From Papio anubis (Eukaryota > Chordata > Mammalia > Primates > Cercopithecidae): a stretch of DNA of 64,000 nucleotides. Position numbers and translations under genes: made by a program. This document shows, piece by piece, positions 1 through 13,502 of the stretch. The stretch is taken from positions 39,017,536 to 39,081,535 of the forward strand of contig NC_044995.1 in assembly GCF_008728515.1 (NCBI RefSeq), written 5' to 3'. Position 1 is the stretch's first letter. Each line of letters opens with the position of its first letter. Below the pieces are notes generated by a model, which did no database searches, was not told the origin of the DNA, and saw only the letters and a list, made by a program, of their open reading frames with translations.

Positions 1-3000
1 TCTGATGATACTAAAAAAAAAAAAAAATGCTAAATTTTTAATGGGTATAATAGTGGTATTGTGGTTCAGTTTTTCAAGAGTCCTTATCTTTAGAGATGTG
101 CACAAAAACATTTACAGATGAAAAGCTATAATGCCTGGATCTTCTAAATAACTCAGCATGGGCGGGCAGTTGGGAGGATGGTTGAATTGAGATTGGCCGT
201 GATCTGGCGATTGCTGGCACTGGTGGTGTGTGCACAGGGGTTCCTTCTGTGTGGGAAGCTCTCCATCATTAAAGAGTTTAGATAAAGAAAAGAGCCACCA
301 CTCAAATACCTGGACTTTGTGGGGATTCCGCTGCAGGCCCACAGGAGGGATCTGACAGGGAGACGCTGACAGTTCCATTTGCTCAAGTATTTTATTAGTT
401 TTGGATTTTTTTTTTCTTTCCTAGGACCAAGGCTTAGGTGTCAGGGAAGGTCTGAAGGCACTGGTTCACCTTCAGAGTGCTGCAGAAACTTTGGAGATGC
501 TCTAGCAGCAGTTCTAGGCCAGCTCGGCCATCCTTTCTCACACAAGCAGAGGTCTCTCTCCTAGCCCTCCCCAGCTCACCCGTCCCCGGCCACCTGTTCT
601 GGGATACCCACTTTGAATGGAAGGATATCACCAGGAAATGGATACCCTCCTCCCCAAGGCAGTGCTTTCTGACCCTGCCCTGCTTCAACCTCCCTTCCTA
701 AACACAGACAAACACACAGAGAGACTTCTTCCCAGCAGCAAGGCCAGCCTCATGGCAGGCTTTTGGACCTAGTATTCTGTATTTGGACCCAGTATTCTGG
801 GAGTGGCGTTTCGACGCCAAACACACGTCCTTTAATCCCTCTCAAACGTGTCAACTCTTGAAGCTTCATCTGGGACATAACAAGGGCCCAGGAAGGCCAT
901 GGGTGACAATGGCACCTAGGGGCAAAGCCACACCCCCACATTTGCTACCACATCAATGTTACTGTCATCAAACCCAGGATCCCCAGCTCAGCCCAGATCT
1001 GGCTCTTCAGCCCTATCTTAAGAGAAGGAAAAACACTTCTTTCAGAGTCCAAAGCCTGTGCCATCCCAGCCCCTGTCCCCAGTTTATCATCCTGGAAGGA
1101 AGGAGCAAGTGGCAACTCTGCTGAGTGTGTCTGGCAGGCATGGGCATGGATAAAGTGGTACCCACAGATCGATGCTGTTTGGTGGCTCAGCCACAGAAGA
1201 CATTTTCTAGCAAAGTGGGCCAGCTCAAGGAGGAAGTCATGCCTGTTCTGCTCCATCTCAAGACCACCCAACCCAACTCCAAAGAGGAACAAGTGATGCG
1301 GCCCACTGGTGGCCCGAGCTGCACCAACTTGCCCCAACTCACTTCAGGAAGGCACGCTCAAACTAAAGCAATTCCAGTGAGAAAAATCCTACCTTCACTG
1401 AAATTATCTGGAGTCTGGGGCCTGAATAATATAGAATACACCCTTAGTTCCCTACTCTGCTTTTGTAGAGGAGACTCGGCCTCAGCCCCAGCCCAGAGCA
1501 GTGGCCTTGGGTACATGGAATGGGGTATGAATTCGCTCATATTCCTGGGCGAATGATCTCATAAGCTGGCAGGGAGGCATGGGGGGCCTTTCTTCTGGCC
1601 AGGAAACGGTCTCCTTCCTCACATACTTTTCATCCTACCTTAGCCCCACGCTGGCAGCAGTCAAGAATTTGGCCTAAAATAAAAGAGGCCAGGGAAACAA
1701 CTCGGCTACAAGGATCCAGTCAGAGAGCGGGGTTGGAGGAAGCCAGCTCAGAGGAAGATGAGTGTTGATTTTCATCTTAGATGCTCTCGAGCCCCTGGTT
1801 CTAAAATTGGAAGGTACAGAATCCCCTTGTGCAGGAGTACCTGATGGCCACGCTGGTAAGCTCGAGGCTCCGAGCCTTCTGCAAGCCACCAGCCACCTCC
1901 AATACTACCAGGCACACACCCTCCCACTTTGGCTTGCTGTATAGACAGAGAATGAGGGGATAACTTTTTTTTCCCTCTTAGTCTCTTTTGCAAAAAAAAA
2001 AAAAAAGAAAAAGAAAAAATTCAAGATGAAGGGAGGTGGAATGACTGGCCCCTGGCCCTTCAGCATGACGGGTCATGATGGTCACACAGGGCCGGGTGCA
2101 GGCCTAGAAAGATCTACAGAAGTAGGTAGGGACTTGGGGGGTGAGAGTGGTGTCCCCTGCTTCTAACCAGTTACCAAAGCAACCTCTCAGGACAAGAATT
2201 CCAATACCATCTTCTCCTCTCCACAGTTCTCCAACATATAAACTCAGGACACTCTAATCTAGATTACATTCCTGACGCAGTGCTGAAAGCACCCCCAAAC
2301 CCAAATTTTATTTCTGGATCCAGAGATATCATTCCTCCCAACTTCCCAAACAGGCAAGGGGGTGACCATAGCCATTGTGAATTGCTTTTCTTTTTTGTGA
2401 ATGGGCAGGAAGGAAGACACAGAGACACACACTCGCGGGAAACAACCTTTGCGAGAGTTGAAGTTAAGCCACATTCTCTCACATTCGCATAAAGAGAGGA
2501 AAAAGGGAAATGAAGGGGAAAAAATACTGGAATGGTGGAAAGGAAACACACACACACACACACAGAGAAAGGTTTGGTAGCCCTCTCATTACAAGTTGGT
2601 TGGGCATAATGTAAACACACTTCTGCCTTGCTTAATCACAGAGTGCCGCCCGTTTAGGTTTCAAAGGCGGCAGTAAATTGGGCGTAGCTGAGTGGAGGCT
2701 AAAAATTAACCAGCCATCTCTGTTTCAATTTGTAAGAAAACAAAAGCGGAAAGAAATTATAAAAAGGGAAAGGGTAAGGGAAAAAAAGGAACAGAGGAGG
2801 AGAACTAAACCACCCTGACCCAAAATGCAGGGTAAAACTGGAAAAGCGAAGAGGAGAAGCAGAACTACTTGGAACACAAAAGGAAAAGGAGATTTTACAG
2901 AGTTTTTTGTTTGTTTGTTTGCTTAAGACCTCTTCCACAGCAGCGCTGCTCCCTGCCATGCTTGTGCCCCGAGAAAGCCTCTCTGCTCCCCAGCAGAGTG

Positions 3001-3740
3001 CCAGGGCTGTGGGCATCCATCCTGAGGCCTTGCCACTTTAGCTGAAATAAGGAGAAGGGAAAGAGCTCAAGGAATCTCGTGCTTGTTTTCACTCTCTATG
3101 AAATCAAATTACTTTCATACTCTCTGACAGCCAAATCCCAGCCAAACAGCTCCCGCCTGAGTATTTAGGCTGCAGAATCTACCCACTACTGTCTTCTCTC
3201 CTCTTTTCTGTTCATTCAGTCTCATCTCCCGGGGTTTCACATGCCCCTTCTCTCCACCAAACTCCTGCCCATCCCGCTTGTACCAAAACCAGTTTTTCCT
3301 GGGACTGGAGGTGAAGCTGCAGGAAAACTAGTACCTGCCCCTCAATACTTCTTCTGACTCATTTTAATAAGAGCAACTATTGGTGTGCTGCTGTTGTTGT
3401 TCACCTCAAACTCTCACCATCATGGATAATTCTGGGGGCATCATGTCCCCAATCCTAAGACCTGCAGCATCTTTCTGATCAGATAAGTCCTCCAACGATG
3501 GAAATGCACAAAGTCAATAACATGGCCAGGGAGCAGAGGAGGAAGAATGGAGCAGGCTGGGGGAGACAGAAGACAGGAAAAAGGAAAAGGGCCCATAGAA
3601 CGTGTTGCAGGCCCGGCAGGACGGGCATACACCAGTTAGGCCCGCGGCGAGTTATCGCTTGGAAATTAGAGAACAATAAACAGAACAAATGCCAGCAAGT
3701 AAAATAAAATGAGGGGGAAAAATGGTTGAGAACGACCTAC
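1..3740 (-). other. NFIX: NFIX intron 2, 5' portion
   Basis: Everything left of the exon 2 donor belongs to the intron that follows it. No Alu or other interspersed repeat is evident. It holds A-tracts (11-27, 1990-2020), a short CA microsatellite (about 2545-2564) and purine-rich stretches near 2490-2560 and 2750-2890. Apparent ORFs of up to 143 codons here show no protein family signature. Confidence 0.75.
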
Positions 3741-4272
3741 CCGGAGTGTGGACAAAGTAAGCCAGATAAAGATCCAGTTCTTTGATTGTGACTCCAATGT
3801 GATGTGGCTGGACGCACAGGCCGGGGTTCGAGCACTGAGGCGACTTGTAGAGCCGCTCCCCATCAGTACTTTCCAGGGGGATCCCCTTAAACAAAATCAC
3901 CATGACCAGGTCCAGCCGCCACACCTTGTCAGCCTGGCGCAGGCAGTCAATCCGCCGGATCTTGCCCTTCTGGTCGGGGTTGGAGAGCACGCAGCAGGGG
4001 GGCTTCTTGCCCGTGATGGTCAGCACGAAGTCCTCTCGGAACTCGGGCCGGATGTCCTTGCGCAGCTTGGCCAGCAGCCGGGATGCCCACTTCTGCTTGA
4101 TCTCGGGCTTCTCGCCCAGCAGCTCGTCCTTCACCGCCCGCTCCTCGTCCTTCGACATCCGCTTTTCATGCTTCTTGAAGTACTTGCGCTTCCGCGCCTG
4201 CAGGTTGAACCAGGTGTAGGAGAAAGCGCGGACGTGAGGCAGCAGTGCCTCGATGAACGGGTGGAACTCATC
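3741..4272 (-). CDS. NFIX: NFIX exon 2: nuclear factor I/X DNA-binding domain
   Basis: Codes for 177 residues plus one base (532 bp, the usual NFI exon 2 length), starting DEFHPFIEALLPH and ending YFVHTP. It is bounded by a pyrimidine-rich tract with CAG just before position 4272 and by a donor GTAGGT after 3741. NFI proteins bind TTGGC(N5)GCCAA as dimers; this exon holds the MH1-like DNA-binding domain. Visible parts are a basic stretch RKRKYFKKHEKR, the block around KDIRPEFREDF, and the conserved cysteines in PPCCVLSNPDQ, RIDCLRQ, SPQCSNP and GLCVQP. Paralogue choice rests on X-specific residues as I remember them: FSYTWF, GEKPEIKQ, LTITGKKPP, ERLYKSPQ and GVTIKELDLY. Exons 3 onward are outside the window. 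In people, Malan-syndrome missense changes cluster in this domain. The frame is open throughout with no sign of decay. Confidence 0.97.
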
Positions 4273-4296
4273 CTGCAGGCGGCAAGCCGGGAGCAT
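4273..4296 (-). CDS. NFIX: Possible alternative NFIX N terminus (8 codons joined to exon 2)
   Basis: Reading upstream of exon 2 on the minus strand without splicing gives an ATG at 4296-4294 and eight codons (MLPACRLQ) directly in frame with DEFHPF. An in-frame TAA lies further upstream at 4368-4366, so this is the first possible Met. A transcript starting just upstream and not using the exon 2 acceptor would make an NFI with this N terminus in place of the canonical nine residues. I believe a human NFIX isoform of this kind is annotated, but that is from memory. The last bases are also the intron 1 acceptor (…CTGCAG). Confidence 0.55.
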
Positions 4297-6175
4297 GCGG
4301 GGCGAGGGAGGACGGGAGGAGGGGAAGACGGGATGAGGGGGAAAGAGAGAAGGAGAAAAGCAGCGTTAGAAGGGGGGGCACAAGGAAAACCGCCTTCTCC
4401 TCCTCCTCCCTCCCCCCAACAATTTTCTCTTGCAATTGTTCTACAAAAGTGTGGTTTGAAGCCACCACCAGCTTCGCCAGCCACTTGCTCCCATCTCAGC
4501 CTCAGCAGCCAGACAGAGGCACCGGGAGCCTGTACACACACCTATTCTCTCTCTCTCTCCCTCACTCACTCACACACACGCGCACAGACAACGTTGCCGT
4601 CCACACACACACGCTGCTGGTATCCCCGCCAGGCTCTGTCGCGCCCATGACATCTCCATGTTCTATCGCAGCCGTGAACTCCTGTCAGCTCGCCCCGGCG
4701 CAATGTCCGTCTGCACAGACGCCCGTGGACGCACACGCGGGGGCGTGCGGGGCCGCCTCTGGACCCCGACACCGGTCGATTTTTGGCCGCCCCCAAGAAG
4801 AGAGAAAATGACATCCACGAGCAAGCGAGTGAGGAAACAGATCAGGCTTCCCTCTCCCCAGGCTGTTTTCATTTTCTTTTCTCCTGATCCAGTTGGAACA
4901 TCCACCCCAGCATTTTTTAATCAGACCTAAATCCTAAATATGTGATTTCAGCTTTGTTATCGACACCAATACTAATGTTAATCACAGTAATAATGAACAA
5001 AACACTTCTTGTTAGCACAAATAAGGTGCTTGTCTCGGCCACATTAGGGTTAAAAGCTACATGGGTCTTCTTGCGACCCCTTCCCCAGCCTCCCACAACC
5101 CCTTCACCCTCTTTCCCACTCAGTCAGGTGACAGAAGGATGGGCTCTCTCGGTTTTGTTTGTTTTTTTTTTTTTTTTTGGTTGTTTGCTTGTTTGAAGTT
5201 TAAATAATAATTGATTTCTGTTTACAAAAATAAAACTGGAAAAAATTAAATAATTACCATTGATCTGAAGCACCCGGCAAAGCCCAACGCCCGATTCTGA
5301 GATTCTGGACTCAACAGAGTTGTGAGTTGGGGGCGGGTGGGGGGAGGGGGGAGGAGGAGGAGCAGGGGAGGAAGGTAAATGTTTTAAAGGGGGTTATTAT
5401 TGGTGTTCTGGGGAATAGGGGCTGGGCTTGGGTGGATTCTCAAACCCTTCCCCCTCCTCCCCCCCCCCCATGCTCCATTGCACAGAAGGGGGAAATTAAT
5501 TTTTTTTTGAAAAGGAGCAAAAAGAAAGAAAGGTCAGGGATAGCAAGCAGAGAGAGGGAGCGAGCCGGTTGCCACACACGCCAGGTAAACAAAAGCCAAC
5601 AAATTTTTTTTCAATTTCTTCCCCTGTGCATCCTCTTCCAGTTAAAAAAAAAAAAAAGAAAGAAAAAAATGCAAAATTTAAAAATCAAAACCAGCCTCCC
5701 ACCATCTCCCCGCAACCAACAACGCACCCCACCCCACCCCCGTGCAAAACAAAAACAAAAACAAAACCCAGGAGGGAAAAAGCGGCAGCTGAAGAAAAAG
5801 GCTTTCGGCTTTGGCAGCGGCACAGGGGTGTAAACTTCGAGCTGCCTGATCGGAGGAAAAGGGGGAGCTCGCAGATTCCCGGGGAAGAGGACGAGTTCTG
5901 ACCGGCTGCAGACCGTTGCTGGCAGACGCGTGCAAAAGAGAGAGAGGGAGCGAGGGAGGGAGGAAAGGAAGAAGGGGGGGAGGGAGAGATCGAGGATCGA
6001 GGGAGGACGTGGATGGGATGGGGCGTGTGTGTGAGTGTGCGCGTGTGTGTGCGCACTGGTTGGGTTTTGGGGTGTTGTTTTGCTCCTTTTCTCTCTCTCA
6101 AACTCCCTCTCTCTGTCTCTCCTTTCAGGCTCAATCCCCATCCATTTGCTTGTGCCAAGCCAGTAAAGGCAGAGA

Positions 6176-6213
<38 letters not shown>

Positions 6214-6520
6214 ATCCACCTATTTGGCAAAGAGACATCCACGAGCAGCCAATGGCTGCGTCTAAGGGGAGGAGGGAACCAGGCGAGCCGGGAGGGTGGG
6301 GAGAGCCCCCGGCAGTTGGAGACCAAAAACAATTTGCCCAATCGACAAGTTCACGTCTAATGAACAAGCAAAGTCCAGCAGTTATGAATTTTTCATTCCA
6401 GGCTCCCACTCGGGTCCATTTGGCAGCAGCCACCCAGCAAATCTGGGGGTGGGGTGGGGCAGTGGGGGGGGGACTGGGATTGTGGAAGACTCGAAATTTT
6501 TTTTAAGCCTGAAAAAATAA
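4297..6520 (-). promoter_or_regulatory. NFIX: GC/pyrimidine-rich flank of NFIX exon 2, candidate internal promoter
   Basis: The sequence is CpG-containing and repeat-free except for short CT/CA runs (about 4544-4612), a T-tract near 5162-5179 and a GA microsatellite at 6180-6210. On the NFIX strand the first 100 bases are a long polypyrimidine tract serving the exon 2 acceptor. A promoter here would explain the alternative ATG at 4296. No TATA box or clear initiator can be assigned, so the promoter role is inferred from composition and position only. Confidence 0.4.
6178..6212. repeat. (GA)n microsatellite
   Basis: An almost uninterrupted run of about sixteen GA units. It lies within the CpG-rich flank of NFIX exon 2. 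Confidence 0.95.
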
Positions 6521-9500
6521 ATAAATAAAGGCCTGACTCCGGGCAGGCTGGCGGGCGGGAGCCCCAGAAGGCCTTGGGGAAGCAGCTGCGCCTTCTCTCT
6601 GTGTTTTGGTTTCAGTCTTTCTCTCGGGCCTGCACACTCTCTCTTTTTCTGTTTCTATTTCTTTCTTTCTTTCTTTTTTTTCTTCCTATGGAGCACACAG
6701 GGGCGAGTGGAAGTTTTCCTCCCCAGCCACATACACACGAGCCTGCGGTGCTATGAATAGAAATAAGAAGAAAGAGCTCAGAAAGTGTCCATGCCAGCAG
6801 TACTTCCAGGGCAGAGATCTGGTGCCCAGGGTACTGCCACCTTGTGATGCCCCCCGGTCTGGCTGCTGAAAGAGCACTCTCAGACAAGGGGTAGGCCACC
6901 ACCCTACACGTCCCTCTCTTCTCCCCCAGCCCCCAGCAAGCTCAGCCTCCTCCTTCGGCCCACACCCAGCCACGCACGCTCCATTAGCGGTGACGAGGGA
7001 TGCCAACGCAACACAGCTCGGCTCGAGAAACTGCAACAGTTTATTAAAATAGCCTCCTGTCACAGCACTCCGCCTGACAAGCTCTACACGCAGCCACAAA
7101 CAACAGCCAGACCCGGGGAGAAGTGACAAAGGCAAAAAGATGGACACTACCTCTGAGAAGAAGCAAGGAATCTGACCAACGCCCCTCACCACTGCACAGG
7201 CATTTAATTCTTCACTTCCTCCGGATCTGCCCTCTCCAGTTGACCTGAGATTAGTTTTCTTACCTGTCTCCCAAATCAATTTAGACTAAAGGGCCCAAAC
7301 CCTAGCAGTGCAAAGTACAGAAGTATAAAATGAGAAACTCAAATGAAAAGCAAAGAGCTAAGAAAGGACACAACAAAAAACAGCAAAGGGCTCTACCAAA
7401 AGCAGGCCACCTGGGGGAAATCAAGTCACAGAGAAGAGACCCACCAGGGAGTTCCTGCTCTGGTCCTCTACTTGGGACCTTCCTCACAGTAGGCAGAAAA
7501 GGTGAGCACTGGGGAGGGGAGTCCCACCTCTGAAGGGGTCTCTCCAGTAAGAGCTAGGGAGCAGCCATGCTTGAGGCCTTTGAAATGCAGTAAGAAGGAA
7601 ATAGATATGAAAGGAAAAGCAGAGGAGGAAGGATGTGGCTGCAGACAGGGAGAACGGGATCCAATTCCACTCAGAACTCCATCCCTACAGCCGCCCTCTC
7701 CCCCAGCGAAGCTCAGTCCTCAGCTGGCAACGGAAAAAAGGTCACTGCTCACTCGGGCCCCTTTCTTCCCCAACTGAAACCCTGTGCTTTGTGGCCTTTA
7801 TGTTGGCAGAAAGGTTCCCGGAAGAGCACCTGGGGCGTGCCAAAATAAAACATCCAGCCCTGGGCTGGCGCTGAACCCTGACAATGGGACAGGGGCTGCC
7901 CAACACCTGGGACCCCAGTCTGTGCCCTGAATGATCCATCTCAAGTGAACTGAGCTCATGGCTGACCCCTGAAAGAAACGGTTAGAGGTGAGAGTACAGA
8001 AGGCAGGTGTTATCAGAGACAGGCCTCTTAGGGTGGTGTCCGATAATTCACATCATGTTAATAACCAGCTTCAGTCCAATCAGCCAAAGATGTTAGCTTA
8101 GCGACATGACATAAGGTACCAAATTCTGCCTCTCCAACTTGCAGAGGCAATTTTGCCTTCTAAAGTCAAGGTGAGGTCATTAAAAACTACAAGTGAGTTT
8201 ATATTTGGCATTGAGGTGTTTTTCTTGTATTCTGATTTATACTAAATATTAGATACCAAACAGAAAATGGCCAACACGAGCCTCCTGGAGAATCCTGGCA
8301 TGTTCCGCTTCACAGACCACAGTGCCACAGTAGAAGAGACATGCTCAATATGGGTTGAATCTGAATCTGGTGGTACAACTGGGTCAGGGATAGAGGTGGG
8401 GACAGCAACAGTCCCACAGCTGGGAGATGACAGATGGAAGGATCCATGTAGAAGTTACGGAAACAGGACAAGATGCACGATTGGCTCCTGGAGAGGGGTT
8501 GGGGGTCAAAACTCCATGGAATGGCGGAGAGATCAGAGGACAGGCCGCAAAAGAGTGTCTCAATAGAGCCTCAGGGACCCACAAAGAGCCCCAAGCACCC
8601 CCTCAAGGCTCTCTTAACAGAAGGAGCCACAGGCCTTTCCCAGGGCAGAAAGTTGGAGGAAGAACAATTGTCAATTGTCCTTCTCCTGCCAGTGGCTATA
8701 ACCTTGCAGGTGGGCAGAAGATTCTCAGGCAAATACTTTCTCCTCACCCCATTCTCTCTATGGGCTGCTGACTCCCAGTGGGGGAGGCCTTTCTGGAGGA
8801 GTGGCCAGGATATTCTGATGCTTAGGGCGATGAGAAGGTCTCTTTCTCTATTTCTCTCTCCTCCCTCCCTCCTTTCCTCCCCTCCTACTTTCGGCGCACA
8901 CAGAGGAATTGCTCAGGTTCCATTAGAAACATTTCAAGCACCCTCCACTGCGGGCCCCCTCCTCCTGCATGCCACTGGTGGCGGCCATCAGCCCAGACAC
9001 GCCCCTCATGAGCCCCAGACAAAAGGAAACTGTCCCCCTTTTGTTAAGAGAGTGGAGGCTCCTGTTGGAAGATTACCTGTCTCCGGCCCAGCCTCCTTCC
9101 CTTCTCCCCTCCAGCCCCAGGCAGGAGATCAGACCGCTTTACATCCTGCACCAAAGACCAGAATCAAGACAAAAAAATCCCTCATACGATTCAAGGCTTC
9201 TCCAGGTCTGAGTCACTGGCAAGTGTAAGAGTTCAGGCGATGGAAGAAGCGAGGGGACATGCAGGCCACAGAGTAGAAGGACGCGGGAAACGGGGAAAGG
9301 AAGCCAGTGATACTGGTAATAGGAAGAGGAAAAAAAAAAAAAGACAAGGGGGGCAAAAAGGAAAAGCAGGAAGCATTGGGGGGAAAAGATATTTCCCCCA
9401 TTGGAGAGAATCATCATCGAGAAACCAGAAATAAGACTTTTTAAAAATTCACACGGGCTTTCGGTTTGTGGAAAGGGATTTTGCTGCCTTTGTGAAAGAA

Positions 9501-12500
9501 AAGCCTCTGTCTTTTATTGTTGAGTACTATTTGGTGGAAAAAAAAAAAAAACCAGCAACAGTTTTCACTGAAACATTTCTAAAATACATACCCATGCCAG
9601 TTTCAGCCATCACTAGGAGAAATGTGCCCCCAACAGAAAAAGACTGAAAGGGCCACGGAGAAAGACAAATAGAGAGAAGGAGAATGAAAAAAGAGAAAAA
9701 AAGCCAAACCTGGAGAGAGAGTGCCAAGCTGGGCCCACAACTGCAAAGAAAGAAGGACAAAGATGGAGGGAAACAGAACAGCAGAGGAGGAAAAATAAGA
9801 AGACAGAAAAGGGCTCTGCGTCGCAGCAGAAAAAGAAAAACCAGTTAAGGAAAATGACCGCTTCTCCATGAGAAGAAATGCATGGTTTTCAAAAACTCCA
9901 CACAACAGACCTGTCCACTGAGGCCTTATGGATTATTTTAGGAAAATATGTACAGTACCTCAATCACATATACAGTGTTAAAAATTCTTCAAAAAACAAA
10001 ATAATCTTCCCAGACTGAGATAGGTTTTGCAACCTGCCCGCATCTACCCATAGTGAAACATCTAGAAGCATAAGAAGTTGTATATTTTAAGACAGGGCCA
10101 CTTTCAGGAGGCTTCTTTATCTTAAAAAAAAAGAAAAAAAAAATCCTATTTGTCCACATCCTGCTGGCCTTAAGGCCCAGATTTATTCTTTCAGATCCTG
10201 GACACTTGGGCCCATGTTGATCTGGGTAACTACAGGCAATTAGAGCAAATAACTGACAAAACTGCACAGAAATGACCAGATATTCCAGTATCCATTTTAC
10301 TAAAGCATATCTGCAGCCTGGGTAAGAAAGGACACGGGAAATTAAAAAGGCCATAAACAGAGCCCCAGTTAGTTTGCCCAGTGGTTGGAATTTTGTAATT
10401 CAGCCTTGGTCTGAACCAAAAGAAGCCGGCTTCGTAACCCTGAGCTCTCTCATCTTGTCCCAAGATTACCGCTGCTTCGTGGAAGGCCACAAGAAGACAG
10501 TGGCCAGACAGCGGCCAGAGATGGGAAGGGAACTGCAGACATGACGCGGCGGCAGCACCGGGCAGCCAGGGAAGGGGCCCTGCTGCTTATCCTAGAGGAG
10601 GGTGGGGCCTCCCCTCAGTTGGGGGCCAACGAGAAGGGGCTCTGCAGTCAGAACAAAATCATCCAAGAGTCTGGAAACTCCAGGAATGGAAACCGGAAAA
10701 TGCACTTTGCGAGGGAGCTCGGATAATTTGGACAAAGCGGGTTTTTGGCTGACTTGGGCCTGTTTTCCTCTGCTCAGGAAAGGCGGCTCTGTGCAGTTTC
10801 TTTCTAGTGTCCTCATGCTAGCTGAATGGATTCACCCCACACCCCGGTGCTGGGTCTAGGACAGGGTCTGCCTCACAGCCAGGCCGCACACTTCTCTCCT
10901 GTAAACCGCCCCCCCTCTTCCTTTTCTCTTCCAGACTACAAACCCGGAGCGGTGGCCTGGGATCGGGCCAACAGGCAGCCTCGTTCTGGCTCCAAATGCT
11001 CCTCTGCTCCAGGCACATCTCCCTTACCCTCTTGGCACAGAATAAAATAGGGTAGGAATGGGGATATTGCGGGAGACAATCTATTCTCTCTAGGGCAACT
11101 GGAAATTGTTTACTTTCATCTCATCCTCTACAAGGAATGGGAAACAAAAACCCTAGTCTTTAATTCATTATTTAGCTTGAAACTTCCTTGTGTCACCAAA
11201 TAGAAGTAAAAGCTGCGGAAGGCCAAAGCTCTCTTCTCCAGCCGGCAGGCTGCATGGGGATAAAACCCTCCAAAGTGCGTGAAGGACAGATGACAACGAA
11301 GGGCTTCCGGGGGCAAGGGAAGTGCAGAGCCTCACACACCTAACCGGCTTGGGAAGTGTTACTTCATGGTGGTCAAGGGCCCTGGAAGAGGGAAGAACTG
11401 CACAGGCCAGCTTCACAACTTTTTCTGAAGAACTGAAAAAGTGACAAAAGGCAAGGCAAAGAGAGACCAGCGCGTGAAGATGAGATCTGTGCCCAGCACA
11501 CTGTGAAAATATCTCGAAGGCGAGAGAGAAGGCCAGAGCAAATGGCAAAATGTTGAAAACTCACCCCAGACACCACAGCAAATCCTCTTCTTGGGGTGGG
11601 GAAGGGGGGTGGTCAGGGCAAGGTGACAAAACCCAAAAGGCGGGGGCCTTCCCAGTCCCTCTGTAAGAGCTCCATCAGGATCAGTCCAGATAACCCCCTT
11701 CATTTTACCAGTTCTGTTTCCCCTGCCACAGGAGAGACAAGGAGCAAGAAAGGATTTCTCCTCACCACCTGCCCTCAGATCTGCCTGGCACCCTCAGTCC
11801 TGAGGGAACCTCTTTCTTGCAATTGCTTCAGCCACAGGCAGTGGCCAGAACCCCAAAATGTACAACTTTAGGAGTTAGAAAGAGGTCATTTTTCAATTCC
11901 TCAAAATGTATTGCTCCCCCAACTATTTTATTATCAGGATCATTGCCCAGGAAACCCAAGAATCCACATTTCCCTGGTGTCTAGCCCCTGTAGAGCCTGA
12001 CACTGGGGGTGCTTTGAGGAGCTCGGACCATGCCCACCCCTCGGCCACGCTCCGTCCCTCCCCGGCTCCCTTTCTTTCTCACCCTCTCTCCCCCTCTGCG
12101 TCCTTCAGCTCCAACACAAACTGTTTGCACGGGAAGTCTCCCTCTATGACCCGATTCAGCACACACAAGAGAAAACTGTGGGCGACAGACCCAACGTCCT
12201 AACGAACTTGAGTTAATTAATGCTAAGGAAGAAAAGAGGCGCCCTCGCTCTGTTGAATCACGGTTCACTAGCCCTTTCAGTTTGCTGTGGGTGGAGGAAA
12301 AAAAAAAGAGGCTTTTTGGTTCAAATATTTTTGGGGGGCGAAGAGAAAACAAAAACACCGCAGAAGGGCCATGGAGGGCGAAGCTGTCAGTACCTGCCCG
12401 GAGGAGCAGACGCGAAAGGAAGGAGCCCGGCAAGGGCTGCCGAGCGTCCTCCCCCTCACTGCTGGCCTGAGCAGTTCTGGGAAGACAGAGAGGGTGAAAG

Positions 12501-13000
12501 AAAAGGGAGGGGATTATCAATGGCTCCTGGGCCTGTTTAAATAAATCCCTCCAAAAATTATACTGTCAGACTACAAGATCCATTAAAAAAAAAAAAAAAA
12601 ACTCAAACCCAACAACCCAATTTGAACAGAGCCATGGAATTATTTTAACAGTGCAGAAAACCGAAGTATAAATGGCAAGCGTACATAAAATTTAAGTGTG
12701 CAAAGAAAAAAAGAAGAGGTGGCAATCCAGGGGAGCAGGGGCAGAGAGAACAGCTACAATTTTGCTTTCCAGATGTTGACAGCAAAATGTAATTGGCACG
12801 TAACTTACTCCTTACCATTTCTTATCCTTTAGCCCTGAGATGTTAAAATCCTACCTCTATACCTGTCTGTAGGCGGTTTTCAGGCACTCCACACATGTGG
12901 ACCGGTCAGGATGCCTCGTGGACCACATGCCTGCTAGCTTTTTTATCAGCCCGATATTTTTTGCAAGCCCTCCCACCATTCCTAGCAGGAAGGACTAAGC
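6521..13000 (-). other. NFIX: NFIX intron 1, Alu-free segment
   Basis: About 6.5 kb of unique sequence with no recognisable Alu, LINE or DNA transposon. Mild CpG enrichment occurs near 10530-11000 and 12000-12470. A purine-rich stretch runs through 9640-9850. The 251-codon ORF at 8473-9228 (+) has no recognisable family features and is probably chance. Confidence 0.7.
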
Positions 13001-13007
13001 AAAGCAG

Positions 13008-13076
13008 GCTAAAAAAAAAAAAATAAAATAAAAAATAAAAAAAAATAAAAAAAAAATAAAAAAAAAGATTATTATT
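13008..13076. repeat. A-rich (AAAAT)n simple repeat
   Basis: A homopolymer-like run of A broken by single T residues, ending in a short ATT run. It has no attached retroelement body, so it is not an Alu tail that I can recognise. Confidence 0.85.
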
Positions 13077-13124
13077 ATTTTGTAATGCACAGGTTTTTCT
13101 TTACCTTTGAGACTGGGGCTTCTT

Positions 13125-13290
13125 TTTTTTAAAGTAAACTTTTTAACTGAAGCAAGGCATGTATAAAAATTGCACACATTGTAAGCTATGCCGCTTGATA
13201 CACTTTCACAAAGTGAACACACCCATGTAACCCCACCCAGATTAAGAAATAAACATTTTCAGCCCCGCTGAACAGGCCTTAAATTTTTAA
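13125..13290. repeat. Probable ancient interspersed repeat remnant
   Basis: The passage with 'gataca.ttcacaaagtgaacacacccatgtaacc' followed by 'agattaagaaataaacattt' resembles a widely dispersed old mammalian repeat, possibly LINE-derived. I cannot name the family securely. It is split only by minor divergence and followed by unique AT-rich sequence. Confidence 0.4.
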
Positions 13291-13462
13291 GCTATACAGT
13301 TCTCATAATTTATATGGCTTAGAAATACCTCCCTGTCACACCAGTATCGTCAAATGCAAACACCTATGTGCATACACGTGTTATAGAGCAGAGTGTGCTA
13401 TTCATGTGACCACAAAAATGTGTGGCAAATAGAAGCCCCTCTCATCCTCACTGCTGCAGAGT

Positions 13463-13463
<1 letters not shown>

Positions 13464-13501
<38 letters not shown>

Positions 13502-13502
13502 T
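13464..13502. repeat. (GT)n microsatellite
   Basis: About nineteen uninterrupted GT units, long enough to be polymorphic. Confidence 0.95.

Noticed and set aside
3748..4650. 300-codon plus-strand ORF
   Set aside because: It is the antisense shadow of the NFIX DNA-binding exon, whose minus-strand frame matches the NFI family along its whole length.
8473..9228. 251-codon ORF in NFIX intron 1
   Set aside because: No signal peptide, domain or family similarity that I recognise; adjacent frames are equally open.
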